Below, piece by piece: positions 1 through 6,000 of a DNA stretch of 8,615 nt. Under the pieces are notes generated by a model that saw only the letters and a list, made by a program, of their open reading frames with translations, ran no database searches and had not been told where the DNA came from. Within the stretch, counting starts at the first letter, position 1. The number at the start of each line of letters is the position of its first letter. A program made the translations under genes and the position numbers. The stretch spans positions 1 to 8,615 of the forward strand of contig JAFWRL010000188.1 in the NCBI GenBank assembly GCA_017520105.1, read 5' to 3'. This stretch comes from Fibrobacter sp. Lineage in GTDB: Bacteria > Fibrobacterota > Fibrobacteria > Fibrobacterales > Fibrobacteraceae.

Positions 1-69
1 CTTATCACAATTCTATAAAATGATACTAGAATTTATTAACCTTAAAAGTTTCTCTAGCCTCAATGAATA
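1..69. other. AT-rich sequence at left window edge, nothing recognised
   Basis: This stretch is AT-rich and lies beyond the 3' end of uvrC and of repeat copy 1. I see no gene, hairpin terminator or convincing promoter in it. It may be the edge of an intergenic region belonging to a gene outside the window. Confidence 0.5.
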
Positions 70-151
70 GGAGATTCCCACCTTGGTGGCCATGCGCACT
101 AAGCACTAAAGTGCAAAGTGCTGTCCGCCCGCTCTTTGGCGGGAATGACAA
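70..151 (+). repeat. Structured dispersed repeat, copy 1 (cloverleaf-like)
   Basis: About 82 bp that recur at 5226-5310 in the same orientation. Both copies begin GGAGATTCCCACC and end GGCGGGAATGACAA. The ends can pair (ATTC 74-77 with GAAT 143-146). Three hairpins lie inside: CCAC/GTGG at 78-81 and 86-89; a two-part stem with outer GCACT 96-100 and AGTGC 117-121 and inner GCAC 103-106 and GTGC 111-114; and CCGCC/GGCGG at 125-129 and 138-142. The element ends one or two bases from the uvrC stop codon. It has no open reading frame of its own. It may be a REP- or MITE-like element, or a mobile structured RNA or 3'-end element. Its function is unknown. Confidence 0.8.
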
Positions 152-152
152 C

Positions 153-2054
153 TCATACGTTATCCTGTCCGACAACATCCTCAGCGGGTTCCGTTTCCTC
201 GGGGGATTCGCCGCCAGCGCAGTATGTGGCGACTTGTTCGCGGAGTTTTGTGCCGCGGACTTTGCCGAGCAAATCGGTGATGTCTTCGAGGGGGGCGTCC
301 ATGAACGCTTCGGCGCTCTTGTACTTGCTCAAAATCTTGATGCGGGTTTCGTGGCCGACGCCTGGCATTTTGAGCCATTCGACTTCGAGGTCTTTTTTGC
401 GTTTGCTGCGCTGGTAAGTAATCGCGAATCGGTGCGCTTCGTCGCGGGCGTTCTGCAAAAGCTTTAGCGCAGGGCTCGTGCGGTGCAGCACGATGCTTTT
501 GCGGTCATCGGGGAACACGATTTCTTCGAGGCGCTTGGCAAGCCCGATGAGCGGCAAGTCCTTGTCGTGGCCGAGTTCCTTCAAAATCTGCATCGTAGCA
601 TCGACCTGACCTTTACCGCCATCGCACACCCACAAATCGGGCATGGGGATTCCTTCGTCTTCCAGACGGCGGATGCGGCGGGTCATCACTTCGCGCATGC
701 TGGCAAAGTCATCGACGCCCGTTACCGTCTTGATGATAAACTTGCGGTAATTGCTCTTGTCGGGGCGACCGTTCTTGAACGCCACAAGGCTTGCGACGGT
801 GTTCGTACCGGACAAGTGCGAAATATCCACACACTCGATGCGGAACGGGGTCTTCTTTAAACCGAGAACTTTTTGCAGTTCGAAAACGCTACTGTCGATT
901 TCACTGTACTTCTGCACTTCGGCTCGCATTTCTACAAGAATCATGTCGGCATTTGCAGCGGCAAGTTTCAAGAAGCCGAGCTTTTCTCCGCGCTGCGGAT
1001 TCGTCAGCACGACCTTGTGATTTGTCTTAGACGCGAGCGCCTGTTCCATCGATTCGCGTTCCGCCACATCTGCGGGCAGGGGCACATCGGTCGCAATTTC
1101 GCCAGGAATAAATTCCACATCCATGTACCATTGCACCACCATCTGGCTGAAAATTTCCGTCTCGTCATCTTCGAGTTTGCATTCCAGGCGGTAGTGGCGG
1201 CGTCCGCAAAGCACGCCGTTGCGGTACTCGAAAATCACCGCGGCAGCCATCGTGCCGTTACGCTTCAGCGAAATCACGTCCATGCTGAGGCTAGCATCGG
1301 ACACGTCCGTTTTGGCATGGGCGCTAGTCGCCTTGAGGGCCTGGATGGCGTCCCGCTTTTTGGCCGCCATTTCAAAGTCCATGCGTTCGCTCGCTTCGAG
1401 CATCTCACGTTCCCAAAGATCAATCAAGTCGTCACGCTTGCCGCCCAGAAGCATCTGCGTCTGCGCCACCTTCTTTTGGTATTCTTCACGAGTCACAAGC
1501 CCGGCGCACGGAGCCCCGCAACGCCCGATGTGGTAATTGAGGCAAGGGCGCACAGGCCTGTTAATAGGCAACTTGAGCTTGCATTCGCGAATCTGGAACA
1601 GCCGCGCTGCGATATCCTGCAACTGGCGAATCATCCGCGAACTCATGTACGGGCCATAATACAGGCAGCCGTCCTTCTTCACGGAACGGCTCAAGAACAA
1701 GCGCGGGAACGGCTCGTTCACGGAGAATGCCAAGTACGGAAAATGCTTGTCGTCTTTCAGGAGCACGTTGTACTTGGGCGTATGCTTTCGGATGAGGTTC
1801 GCCTCTAGAATGAGCGCTTCCGTCTCGCTCTCGGTGATTATCCACTCGATGTCGCGGATGTAAGGCAACATCAAAGTTGCCGCACGGTGACCGGCATGGT
1901 CGCTCCCGTCAAAGTAGCTCGACACGCGGTTCTTGAGGACTTTCGCCTTCCCGATGTAAATGATTTTCCCTTGGGCGTTCCGCATGATATAAACCCCCGG
2001 CAAGAGAGGGAGTTCTGCCAGGCGACGCTCGATATGTTCACTTACGGGAATCAT
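153..2054 (-). CDS. uvrC: UvrABC excinuclease subunit C
   Basis: UvrC makes both incisions around a lesion in nucleotide excision repair, working in the cytoplasm with UvrA and UvrB. The protein is full length, about 633 residues. Numbered from the ATG at 2054, the GIY-YIG nuclease domain lies at about 15-95 (Tyr22, Tyr33 in IYIGKAK, Glu85), and the UvrB-binding UVR motif at about 208-242. The RNase H-like nuclease has its triad Asp410 (CVDISHLSG), Asp478 (VCDGGKGQ) and His541 (DEAHRF). A helix-hairpin-helix region lies at about 555-615. Four cysteines (158, 171, 179, 183) match the conserved UvrC set held to bind an iron-sulfur cluster. A TTG at 2063 in the same frame could add three residues, but I prefer the ATG because GAG lies 4 nt before it. 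The acidic tail after the helix-hairpin-helix region runs almost into repeat copy 1. No clear U-tract terminator follows. Confidence 0.97.
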   Translation of the reverse strand: MIPVSEHIERRLAELPLLPGVYIMRNAQGKIIYIGKAKVLKNRVSSYFDGSDHAGHRAATLMLPYIRDIEWIITESETEALILEANLIRKHTPKYNVLLKDDKHFPYLAFSVNEPFPRLFLSRSVKKDGCLYYGPYMSSRMIRQLQDIAARLFQIRECKLKLPINRPVRPCLNYHIGRCGAPCAGLVTREEYQKKVAQTQMLLGGKRDDLIDLWEREMLEASERMDFEMAAKKRDAIQALKATSAHAKTDVSDASLSMDVISLKRNGTMAAAVIFEYRNGVLCGRRHYRLECKLEDDETEIFSQMVVQWYMDVEFIPGEIATDVPLPADVAERESMEQALASKTNHKVVLTNPQRGEKLGFLKLAAANADMILVEMRAEVQKYSEIDSSVFELQKVLGLKKTPFRIECVDISHLSGTNTVASLVAFKNGRPDKSNYRKFIIKTVTGVDDFASMREVMTRRIRRLEDEGIPMPDLWVCDGGKGQVDATMQILKELGHDKDLPLIGLAKRLEEIVFPDDRKSIVLHRTSPALKLLQNARDEAHRFAITYQRSKRKKDLEVEWLKMPGVGHETRIKILSKYKSAEAFMDAPLEDITDLLGKVRGTKLREQVATYCAGGESPEETEPAEDVVGQDNV

Positions 2055-2227
2055 GTTTCTCAAATGTATTTAATTCCAATAACCAAGGCAGGAACGCGAG
2101 CCGAAAGAAAACCACTTTTTTTGAAAATAAACGGCATTTTTACATTTTCTAACAGTCTCGTTACAACAAAATTTTATATATCTTACGTAGGAATAATTGC
2201 ATCCACGACATAAATTATGGAGAAATA
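2055..2227. promoter_or_regulatory. Divergent intergenic region between uvrC and the ZapB-like gene
   Basis: This 173-bp AT-rich gap must hold the promoters for uvrC (leftward) and for the division cluster (rightward). TA-rich stretches such as TATATATC at about 2175-2182 could serve as a rightward -10 element, but no well-spaced -35 partner is obvious, so I name no exact promoter. The ribosome binding site GGAG (2219-2222) sits 5 nt before the ATG at 2228 and fixes that start. Confidence 0.5.
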
Positions 2228-3433
2228 ATGAATTTTGAAAGCATGACCTTGTTGTCGCAAAAGGTGGAAGGGGTCCTTGGGACAGTCCGCGCCCTACGCG
2301 AAGAAAACGCTAAACTCAAACAACAGCTCGAAAGCGTAGCGGCACAAGCCGAAGACCAGAAGAATCTGTTGGAATCCGCCAATGCAAAGATTGCCGACTG
2401 CGAAGCGGCACTCAATGCAAGAGCGAACCAGGCAGCGGCACAAGATGACGCGCTTAACGAAAAAAACAGCGCCATCGAAGCTTTGAACGGACAAATTAAC
2501 GAAAAGAATGGCATTATTGACGCGCTCAACGCCCAAATGGGCGAGAAAAACGGCATTATCGACGCCCTCAACGCTCAGATTGCCGAAAAGGACAACGCCA
2601 TCGAATCGCTCAACGGTCAGATTGCCGAGAAAAACGGCGCCTTGGATTCCGAGAACGAACAAATCAACGAGAAAAACAACATTATCGATTCCCTTAACGG
2701 CCAAATCGCCGAAAAGAACGGCATTATCGATTCGTTCAACGGCCAAATGGACGAAAAGAACGGCATTATTGATTCGCTCAACGGCCAGATGAACGAAAAG
2801 AACGGCATTATTGATTCGCTCAACGGCCAAATGAACGAAAAGAATGGCATTATCGACGCGCTTAACGGTCAGATGAACGAAAAGAACGGCATTATTGACG
2901 CGCTTAACGGGCAAATGAACGAAAAGAACGGCATTATCGATGCGCTTAACGGTCAAATAAACGAAAAGAACGGCATCATCGACGCGCTCAATGGCCAAAT
3001 GAACGAGAAAAACGGCATTATCGATGCCCTGAACGGTCAAATTGCCGAAAAGAACGGCATCATCGATTCGCTCAACGACCAAATGAACGAAAAGAACAAT
3101 ATTATTGACTGCCTCAACGGTCAAATTGCCGAAAAGAACGATGTCATTGACAACCTCAATGTTCAGGTTCAGAGCCAAGGCACAGAAATTGCCGAAGCTC
3201 AGAGCAAGTTCCAGCAGCTTCTCTCCACCATCGAAACTGAACTCGGCACAGAAATCAACATCAACGAACCGGCAGCCGAACAGGCTGAGGCTCCTGTCGA
3301 ACAGACAAGCGAACCTGCAGAAGCGCCCGCGGAACAACCCGCAGCACAGCCTGCCGCCCAAACCCCACAAAACGACGACACCCCAGACCTGTTTGCGAGC
3401 AATGGAGGCTCGCAACCCGGTTTTTTCGGCTAA
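2228..3433 (+). CDS. ZapB-like coiled-coil protein with 17 fourteen-residue repeats
   Basis: A 401-residue cytoplasmic protein with no signal peptide or membrane segment. Residues 1-70 form a Leu/Glu/Lys/Gln helix. Its start (LLSQKVEGVLGTVRALREEN and on) resembles the short division coiled coil ZapB and its zapA-linked relatives. Residues 77-314 are 17 contiguous units of 14 residues with consensus NEKNGIIDALNGQM, two heptads per unit. Ile7, Leu10 and Met/Ile14 fill three of the four core positions and Lys3 the fourth. A short helix follows (about 315-345), then a disordered Pro/Ala/Glu/Gln-rich stretch, and a distinct tail DDTPDLFASNGGSQPGFFG. The gene stands 45 bp upstream of zapA on the same strand, probably in one operon. 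By inference it is an elongated Z-ring linker partner of ZapA. E. coli ZapB is only about 80 residues, so this size is unusual. A generic coiled-coil scaffold is the alternative. Confidence 0.8.
   Translation: MNFESMTLLSQKVEGVLGTVRALREENAKLKQQLESVAAQAEDQKNLLESANAKIADCEAALNARANQAAAQDDALNEKNSAIEALNGQINEKNGIIDALNAQMGEKNGIIDALNAQIAEKDNAIESLNGQIAEKNGALDSENEQINEKNNIIDSLNGQIAEKNGIIDSFNGQMDEKNGIIDSLNGQMNEKNGIIDSLNGQMNEKNGIIDALNGQMNEKNGIIDALNGQMNEKNGIIDALNGQINEKNGIIDALNGQMNEKNGIIDALNGQIAEKNGIIDSLNDQMNEKNNIIDCLNGQIAEKNDVIDNLNVQVQSQGTEIAEAQSKFQQLLSTIETELGTEININEPAAEQAEAPVEQTSEPAEAPAEQPAAQPAAQTPQNDDTPDLFASNGGSQPGFFG
2456..3169 (+). repeat. Tandem array of 17 x 42-bp units inside the ZapB-like gene
   Basis: The array codes the 14-residue repeats. 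The unit is 42 bp, so gain or loss of a unit keeps the frame. Units 8-14 are nearly identical in protein. In DNA they differ mainly at third codon positions (att/atc, ggc/ggt, ctc/ctt). The outer units are more diverged (for example GALDSENEQI and NDVIDNLNVQV). This pattern fits growth of the array by duplication in its middle. No spacer interrupts the units. Confidence 0.95.
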
Positions 3434-3478
3434 GGTGGATGTTGGATAACGACCCATTTGGCGTAGGAATGAAGTGAT

Positions 3479-3793
3479 ATGGCAAACGAGGCACTCAGAT
3501 CTGTCAGCATAAACGTCGCTCAAGAACGCATCCACATCCGCACCGACCTGCCCGATTCGGACTTGAAGGAAATCGTCGATTTCATCGAAAGTCGTCTCGA
3601 TAATTCTTCGAAATTCAAACTGGAAATGAAGAAACAGCTCTGCTTGCTCGCTGTGGAACTCACTTCTGAAATCGTCGAATTACGTAAACAATTGCGCAAG
3701 GCCAAGACATTCCACGACCTGATGGACAAGGATATTAGGGAACTTTCGCTCCAGCTGGACGAGGCGCTCCCTAAGGCCAACACCCAAATTTAA
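3479..3793 (+). CDS. zapA: ZapA-like cell division protein
   Basis: ZapA is a small cytoplasmic protein that crosslinks FtsZ filaments and bridges them to ZapB. This protein has 104 residues, the usual size. It has the ZapA layout: an N-terminal beta segment (SVSINVAQERIHIRTDL), a short helix (DLKEIVDFIESRLD), and a long C-terminal helix from about residue 45 suited to antiparallel coiled-coil dimers and tetramers. The sequence is divergent, so the call rests on the layout, the coiled-coil neighbour upstream and the 6S-like RNA downstream, the place where zapA lies in many proteobacteria. A purine-rich AGGA is about 9 nt before the ATG. A three-codon ATG-AAG-TGA (3469-3477) overlaps the leader. 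A terminator follows at 3822. Confidence 0.82.
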   Translation: MANEALRSVSINVAQERIHIRTDLPDSDLKEIVDFIESRLDNSSKFKLEMKKQLCLLAVELTSEIVELRKQLRKAKTFHDLMDKDIRELSLQLDEALPKANTQI

Positions 3794-3821
3794 ACGAAAA
3801 ACAGTACATTCGATACACTTT

Positions 3822-3852
3822 AAAAATCTCGATAGAAATGTCGAGATTTTTT
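3822..3852 (+). terminator. Intrinsic terminator after zapA
   Basis: A perfect 11-bp stem (arms 3822-3832 and 3841-3851, core ATCTCGA/TCGAGAT) with an 8-nt loop is followed by a long T-rich run. It ends the ZapB-like/zapA operon and separates it from the next promoter. The A/T flanks make it potentially active in both directions. Confidence 0.85.
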
Positions 3853-3865
3853 TTCTTTTTTTCTA

Positions 3866-3900
3866 TTGTTTTTGAGATGTAAGAAAGATATATTATATAC
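3866..3900 (+). promoter_or_regulatory. Sigma-70-type promoter of the 6S-like RNA
   Basis: TTGTTT (-35, 3866-3871) and TATATT (-10, 3889-3894) are separated by 17 bp. The first G of the RNA closing stem (3901) falls 7 nt after the -10 box, exactly where transcription would start. The fit between promoter spacing and RNA structure supports both calls. Confidence 0.7.
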
Positions 3901-4066
3901 GGGCATCCCACGGATTTTACACCCGATCTAACAGGAAATATTCAGCTCGTTGCTCTTGTGGTTCAGTTTAGGCGCGCTTTGACGCGAAAAACAAATCCCC
4001 GAGGCGCTGCTATCATTGTAGATTAGTAGTTTCGAGTGTTCGCACCGTAGGAGATGCCCTTTTTTT
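3901..4066 (+). ncRNA. ssrS: 6S RNA (RNA polymerase-binding regulatory RNA)
   Basis: 6S RNA mimics an open promoter and holds housekeeping RNA polymerase when growth slows. Here the 5' end GGGCATC (3901-3907) pairs with GATGCCC (4053-4059). The stem extends through CC/GG, A-U and CGG/CCG (3908-3913 with 4045-4051) with two bulged A residues. A T run follows, so the closing stem is also the terminator. A second stem pairs around 3943-3949 and 4000-4009 and carries an apical CGCG/CGCG hairpin (3973-3976, 3983-3986). The open regions between the two stems form the large central bubble expected of 6S RNA. Its 3' strand can fold a small hairpin (4010-4014 with 4021-4026), seen in many 6S RNAs. The length of about 160 nt and the position just after zapA fit the family. 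I did this by eye, not with a covariance model. Confidence 0.82.
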
Positions 4067-4078
4067 ATTGGGGAAAAA

Positions 4079-5119
4079 ATGGAAATTTCCGAGAAGATAT
4101 CAGAACTTTTAGAGTACGCAGAAACAGAAGATATATTTGACAAGGCCGTAGCGGGCTACCTGCTACCAGACGGTTCCAGTCACACCGTCACGCTGAACAC
4201 TCCCGAAGACACCGTTTTCGACATCGCTTCGCTGACGAAAGTCTGCCCGACCTCGACACTTGCACTTACATACATTCTTGAAAGCAAACTCTCGATTGAC
4301 GCGAAGGTCATCGATTTTATTCCGGAACTCAAGACAAACTACCGCGACGACATTTGCGTTTCGCACCTGCTGACGCACAGTCTCGATTACCGCATCCCGA
4401 TGAAAACGCTCACGGCACTTCCGCCCGAAGGGATTCTGAACGAACTTTACACTTACCAGTTCGATGCGGCACCGGGAACCGTTTTCAACTACGGAAACCC
4501 GGCCAGCGTGCTGCTCGGCATTTTGCTGCAAAGGTTGACGGGCAAGAACTTGCAAGAACAAGGTAACGAAAGATTCTTTACGCCGCTCGGGATGACGCGT
4601 TCCGGCTACAATCCGCTCACACGCGTCCCGAAATCGGAAATTGCGGCCACGGAACTCTGCGAATTCAGGCACCGCGAAATCCAGGGCGAAGTCCACGACG
4701 AAAGCGCCTGGGTGCTGCAAAAGCTATTCCCCGTCGGTAGTGCCGGCATGTTCAGCTGTGTGCCCGACCTCTTGAAGTTCGTGAAGATGATTTTGATGGA
4801 CGGGAAATTCGAGGACAAGCAAATCATCCCTGCCGGAGTGCTCGACATCGTAAGCCATAACGCATTCCCCGATGATTTCGGCGCCTGTGCCGCCCTCGGC
4901 TGGGAACTGAATGCGCCCCGCTTTATGGGCACGAAGGTTTCGCCGCAGGCTTTCGGCAAGACGGGATTCACGGGCGCAAGCATCGTCGCAGACCCGGACA
5001 AGGGTGGCGCCATCGTGCTGCTCAGCAACTTCACGTACCCGCACCGCGAACCAAACGCGGACCGCATCCATGCATTTAGGGCAAAGCTCTCCGACGCGTT
5101 CTTCGAAGAGCTGGGGTAA
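4079..5119 (+). CDS. Serine hydrolase, beta-lactamase/PBP-fold family (class C-like)
   Basis: A 346-residue protein of the family that includes class C beta-lactamases, DD-peptidases and esterases. The catalytic motifs are in place: SxxK as SLTK (Ser51, Lys54), YxN as Tyr138-Gly-Asn140, and the third motif GKTG (293-296). Family marks also include SHLLTH (95-100) and GSAGMFS (220-226). No signal peptide is visible, so it is probably cytoplasmic. That argues against a true secreted beta-lactamase and for an esterase or peptidase of unknown substrate. GGGG (4070-4073) lies 5 nt before the ATG, and no nearby in-frame ATG competes. The start is only 12 nt after the 6S RNA U tract and I see no separate promoter, so expression may come by readthrough from the RNA promoter. 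A terminator lies downstream at 5190. Confidence 0.9.
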   Translation: MEISEKISELLEYAETEDIFDKAVAGYLLPDGSSHTVTLNTPEDTVFDIASLTKVCPTSTLALTYILESKLSIDAKVIDFIPELKTNYRDDICVSHLLTHSLDYRIPMKTLTALPPEGILNELYTYQFDAAPGTVFNYGNPASVLLGILLQRLTGKNLQEQGNERFFTPLGMTRSGYNPLTRVPKSEIAATELCEFRHREIQGEVHDESAWVLQKLFPVGSAGMFSCVPDLLKFVKMILMDGKFEDKQIIPAGVLDIVSHNAFPDDFGACAALGWELNAPRFMGTKVSPQAFGKTGFTGASIVADPDKGGAIVLLSNFTYPHREPNADRIHAFRAKLSDAFFEELG

Positions 5120-5152
5120 AGGCCCCTTCGTCAGTATAGCAGTATAAAAAAC

Positions 5153-5180
5153 TGACCCCGAAACGGTGTCCGGGGTGACA
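5153..5180 (+). repeat. Hairpin after the serine hydrolase gene, possible short repeat relative
   Basis: ACCCCG (5155-5160) and CGGGGT (5171-5176) form a 6-bp stem with a 10-nt loop. The outer bases TGACCCC...GGGGTGACA resemble the TGTCATCCC...GGGxxTGACA type of palindrome found in repeat copy 3. No U tract follows directly, so it is not a terminator by itself. It may be a decayed short repeat. Confidence 0.45.
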
Positions 5181-5189
5181 GCTAAAAGG

Positions 5190-5218
5190 AAAAACGGCCC
5201 GCATGCGGGTCGTTTTTG
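5190..5218. terminator. Bidirectional intrinsic terminator between convergent genes
   Basis: A stem of about 8 bp (ACGGCCCG 5194-5201 with CGGGTCGT 5206-5213, one G-U pair, 4-nt loop) is flanked by A5 on the left and T5 on the right. It can end the serine hydrolase transcript on the plus strand and the dksA-like transcript on the minus strand. Confidence 0.88.
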
Positions 5219-5225
5219 TTCAAAA

Positions 5226-5310
5226 GGAGATTCCCACCTAAAGGTGGCCATGCGCACTAAGGCAACAAGTTGCTAAGTGCTGTCCGCCCGCACGGAGGCG
5301 GGAATGACAA
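5226..5310 (+). repeat. Structured dispersed repeat, copy 2 (cloverleaf-like)
   Basis: An 85-bp second copy of the element at 70-151, same orientation, lying between the terminator and the 3' end of the dksA-like gene. The stems are the same but several bases differ in a paired way. The inner hairpin is GCAA (5262-5265) with TTGC (5270-5273) where copy 1 has GCAC with GTGC. The first hairpin keeps CCACC/GGTGG (5234-5238, 5243-5247) with a longer loop TAAA. The third, CCGCC/GGCGG (5284-5288, 5297-5301), has a different loop. Structure kept while sequence changes suggests selection on a fold. Confidence 0.85.
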
Positions 5311-5332
5311 TTCCTTCACTAGTATAGGCTAA

Positions 5333-5806
5333 TTAACGGTCGGCGGCTTTGCGGAGCATTTCCTTGCGCTGGGCTTCGGCAAACATCTTGGCCATTTCCA
5401 TGCGGTTGTCAAGGATTTCCTTCTTTTTGGTTTCTTCCTTGCAGTTCACGCACTTGGTCGCCGTGGGCACAGCCATAAGCCTCGCCTTCGGGATTAGCTG
5501 ATTGCAAACCTTGCAGATGCCAAACGTTCCGTTCTTGATGCGCTTGAGGGCTTCTTCGAGATAGACGAGGTACTTGCCTTCGCGGGCGGCCAACGAGAAG
5601 TTGGTTTCGAGTGAATTATAGTCTGTCGCAGAATCGGCGCCGTCGGAATCACCACCATCACCAGCCTGGGATTTTTGGCCCTGGAACACGTTCGCCTTTT
5701 CGGACTCGCTCTGGGCGGTCACAAGCTCACGTCTCTTTTCCAAAAGCATTTCCTCAAAAAACTTAAGATCAGCATCGCTCATCTTTACGGTTTTTTTCTC
5801 AGCCAT
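5333..5806 (-). CDS. dksA: DksA/TraR-family RNA polymerase-binding transcription factor
   Basis: DksA enters the RNA polymerase secondary channel and, with ppGpp, lowers rRNA transcription and adjusts amino-acid gene promoters. The 157-residue protein starts with a coiled-coil arm (about 10-90). At the tip is D55-G-A-D58-S-A60-T, which matches the DxxDxA acidic tip needed for activity in E. coli DksA (Asp71, Asp74, Ala76). The C4 zinc finger follows, with Cys98, Cys101, Cys119 and Cys122 (GICKVCN and KCVNCKE), then a charged C-terminal helix. A strong AGAAGGAG site (5813-5820) is 6 nt before the ATG. It lies alone, convergent with the serine hydrolase gene. The intact tip favours a working DksA over a zinc-finger protein of unrelated role, but the family has many paralogues. 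Confidence 0.85.
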   Translation of the reverse strand: MAEKKTVKMSDADLKFFEEMLLEKRRELVTAQSESEKANVFQGQKSQAGDGGDSDGADSATDYNSLETNFSLAAREGKYLVYLEEALKRIKNGTFGICKVCNQLIPKARLMAVPTATKCVNCKEETKKKEILDNRMEMAKMFAEAQRKEMLRKAADR

Positions 5807-5853
5807 ATTAAACTCCTTCTTTGTGAGTTACACTGTGATAAGTACCGCTTTAA

Positions 5854-5881
5854 ATTATCTTTTTTTTTACAAAAAGAACAA
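5854..5881 (-). promoter_or_regulatory. Probable promoter of the dksA-like gene
   Basis: Read on the minus strand, TTGTTC (5876-5881) and GATAAT (5854-5859) are 16 bp apart, followed by a leader of about 40 nt to the ATG. The surrounding run of A and T tracts could act as an UP-like or bent region, but it also makes chance matches likely. Confidence 0.45.
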
Positions 5882-5928
5882 TTAAAATATTTTTTTTCCA
5901 AAAAAAATGTTGATAAACCGGTAAAAAA

Positions 5929-5977
5929 GGAGATGCCCGACTGTCATCCCGGACTTGTTCCGGGACGGGCATGACAA
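5929..5977. repeat. Short repeat copy 3, doubling as terminator of the hpf-hprK-mlaD operon
   Basis: Same ends as the longer copies but with paired changes: GGAGATGCCC at the left and GGGCATGACA at the right (ATGCCCG 5933-5939 with CGGGCAT 5966-5972). The three-hairpin interior is replaced by one hairpin, TCCCGGA (5947-5953) with TCCGGGA (5959-5965). On the minus strand the outer stem is followed by TCTCC and then six T residues, which makes an intrinsic terminator just past the mlaD stop codon. Confidence 0.7.
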
Positions 5978-6000
5978 AACACCAAAAGACACGTTCAACC

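Noticed and set aside
873..1808. Plus-strand open frame of 311 codons inside uvrC
   Set aside because: It overlaps the complete, motif-bearing uvrC on the other strand and shows no family features. It is a codon-usage shadow.
2456..3169. CRISPR array
   Set aside because: The 42-bp units are directly contiguous with no unique spacers and code for an in-frame coiled coil.
2294..3535. Long minus-strand open frame (413 codons) opposite the ZapB-like gene
   Set aside because: It is open only because the 42-bp unit is a multiple of three and lacks stops in that frame. The plus-strand frame has a ribosome binding site, heptad periodicity and a zapA neighbour.
3901..4066. tmRNA or riboswitch instead of 6S RNA
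   Set aside because: There is no tRNA-Ala-like acceptor or tag frame, and the RNA starts at its own promoter and closes on itself with a terminal stem. The zapA context supports 6S.
4079..5119. Secreted beta-lactamase resistance gene
   Set aside because: The catalytic motifs fit the broad family, but there is no signal peptide and the family includes many esterases and peptidases, so resistance is not supported.
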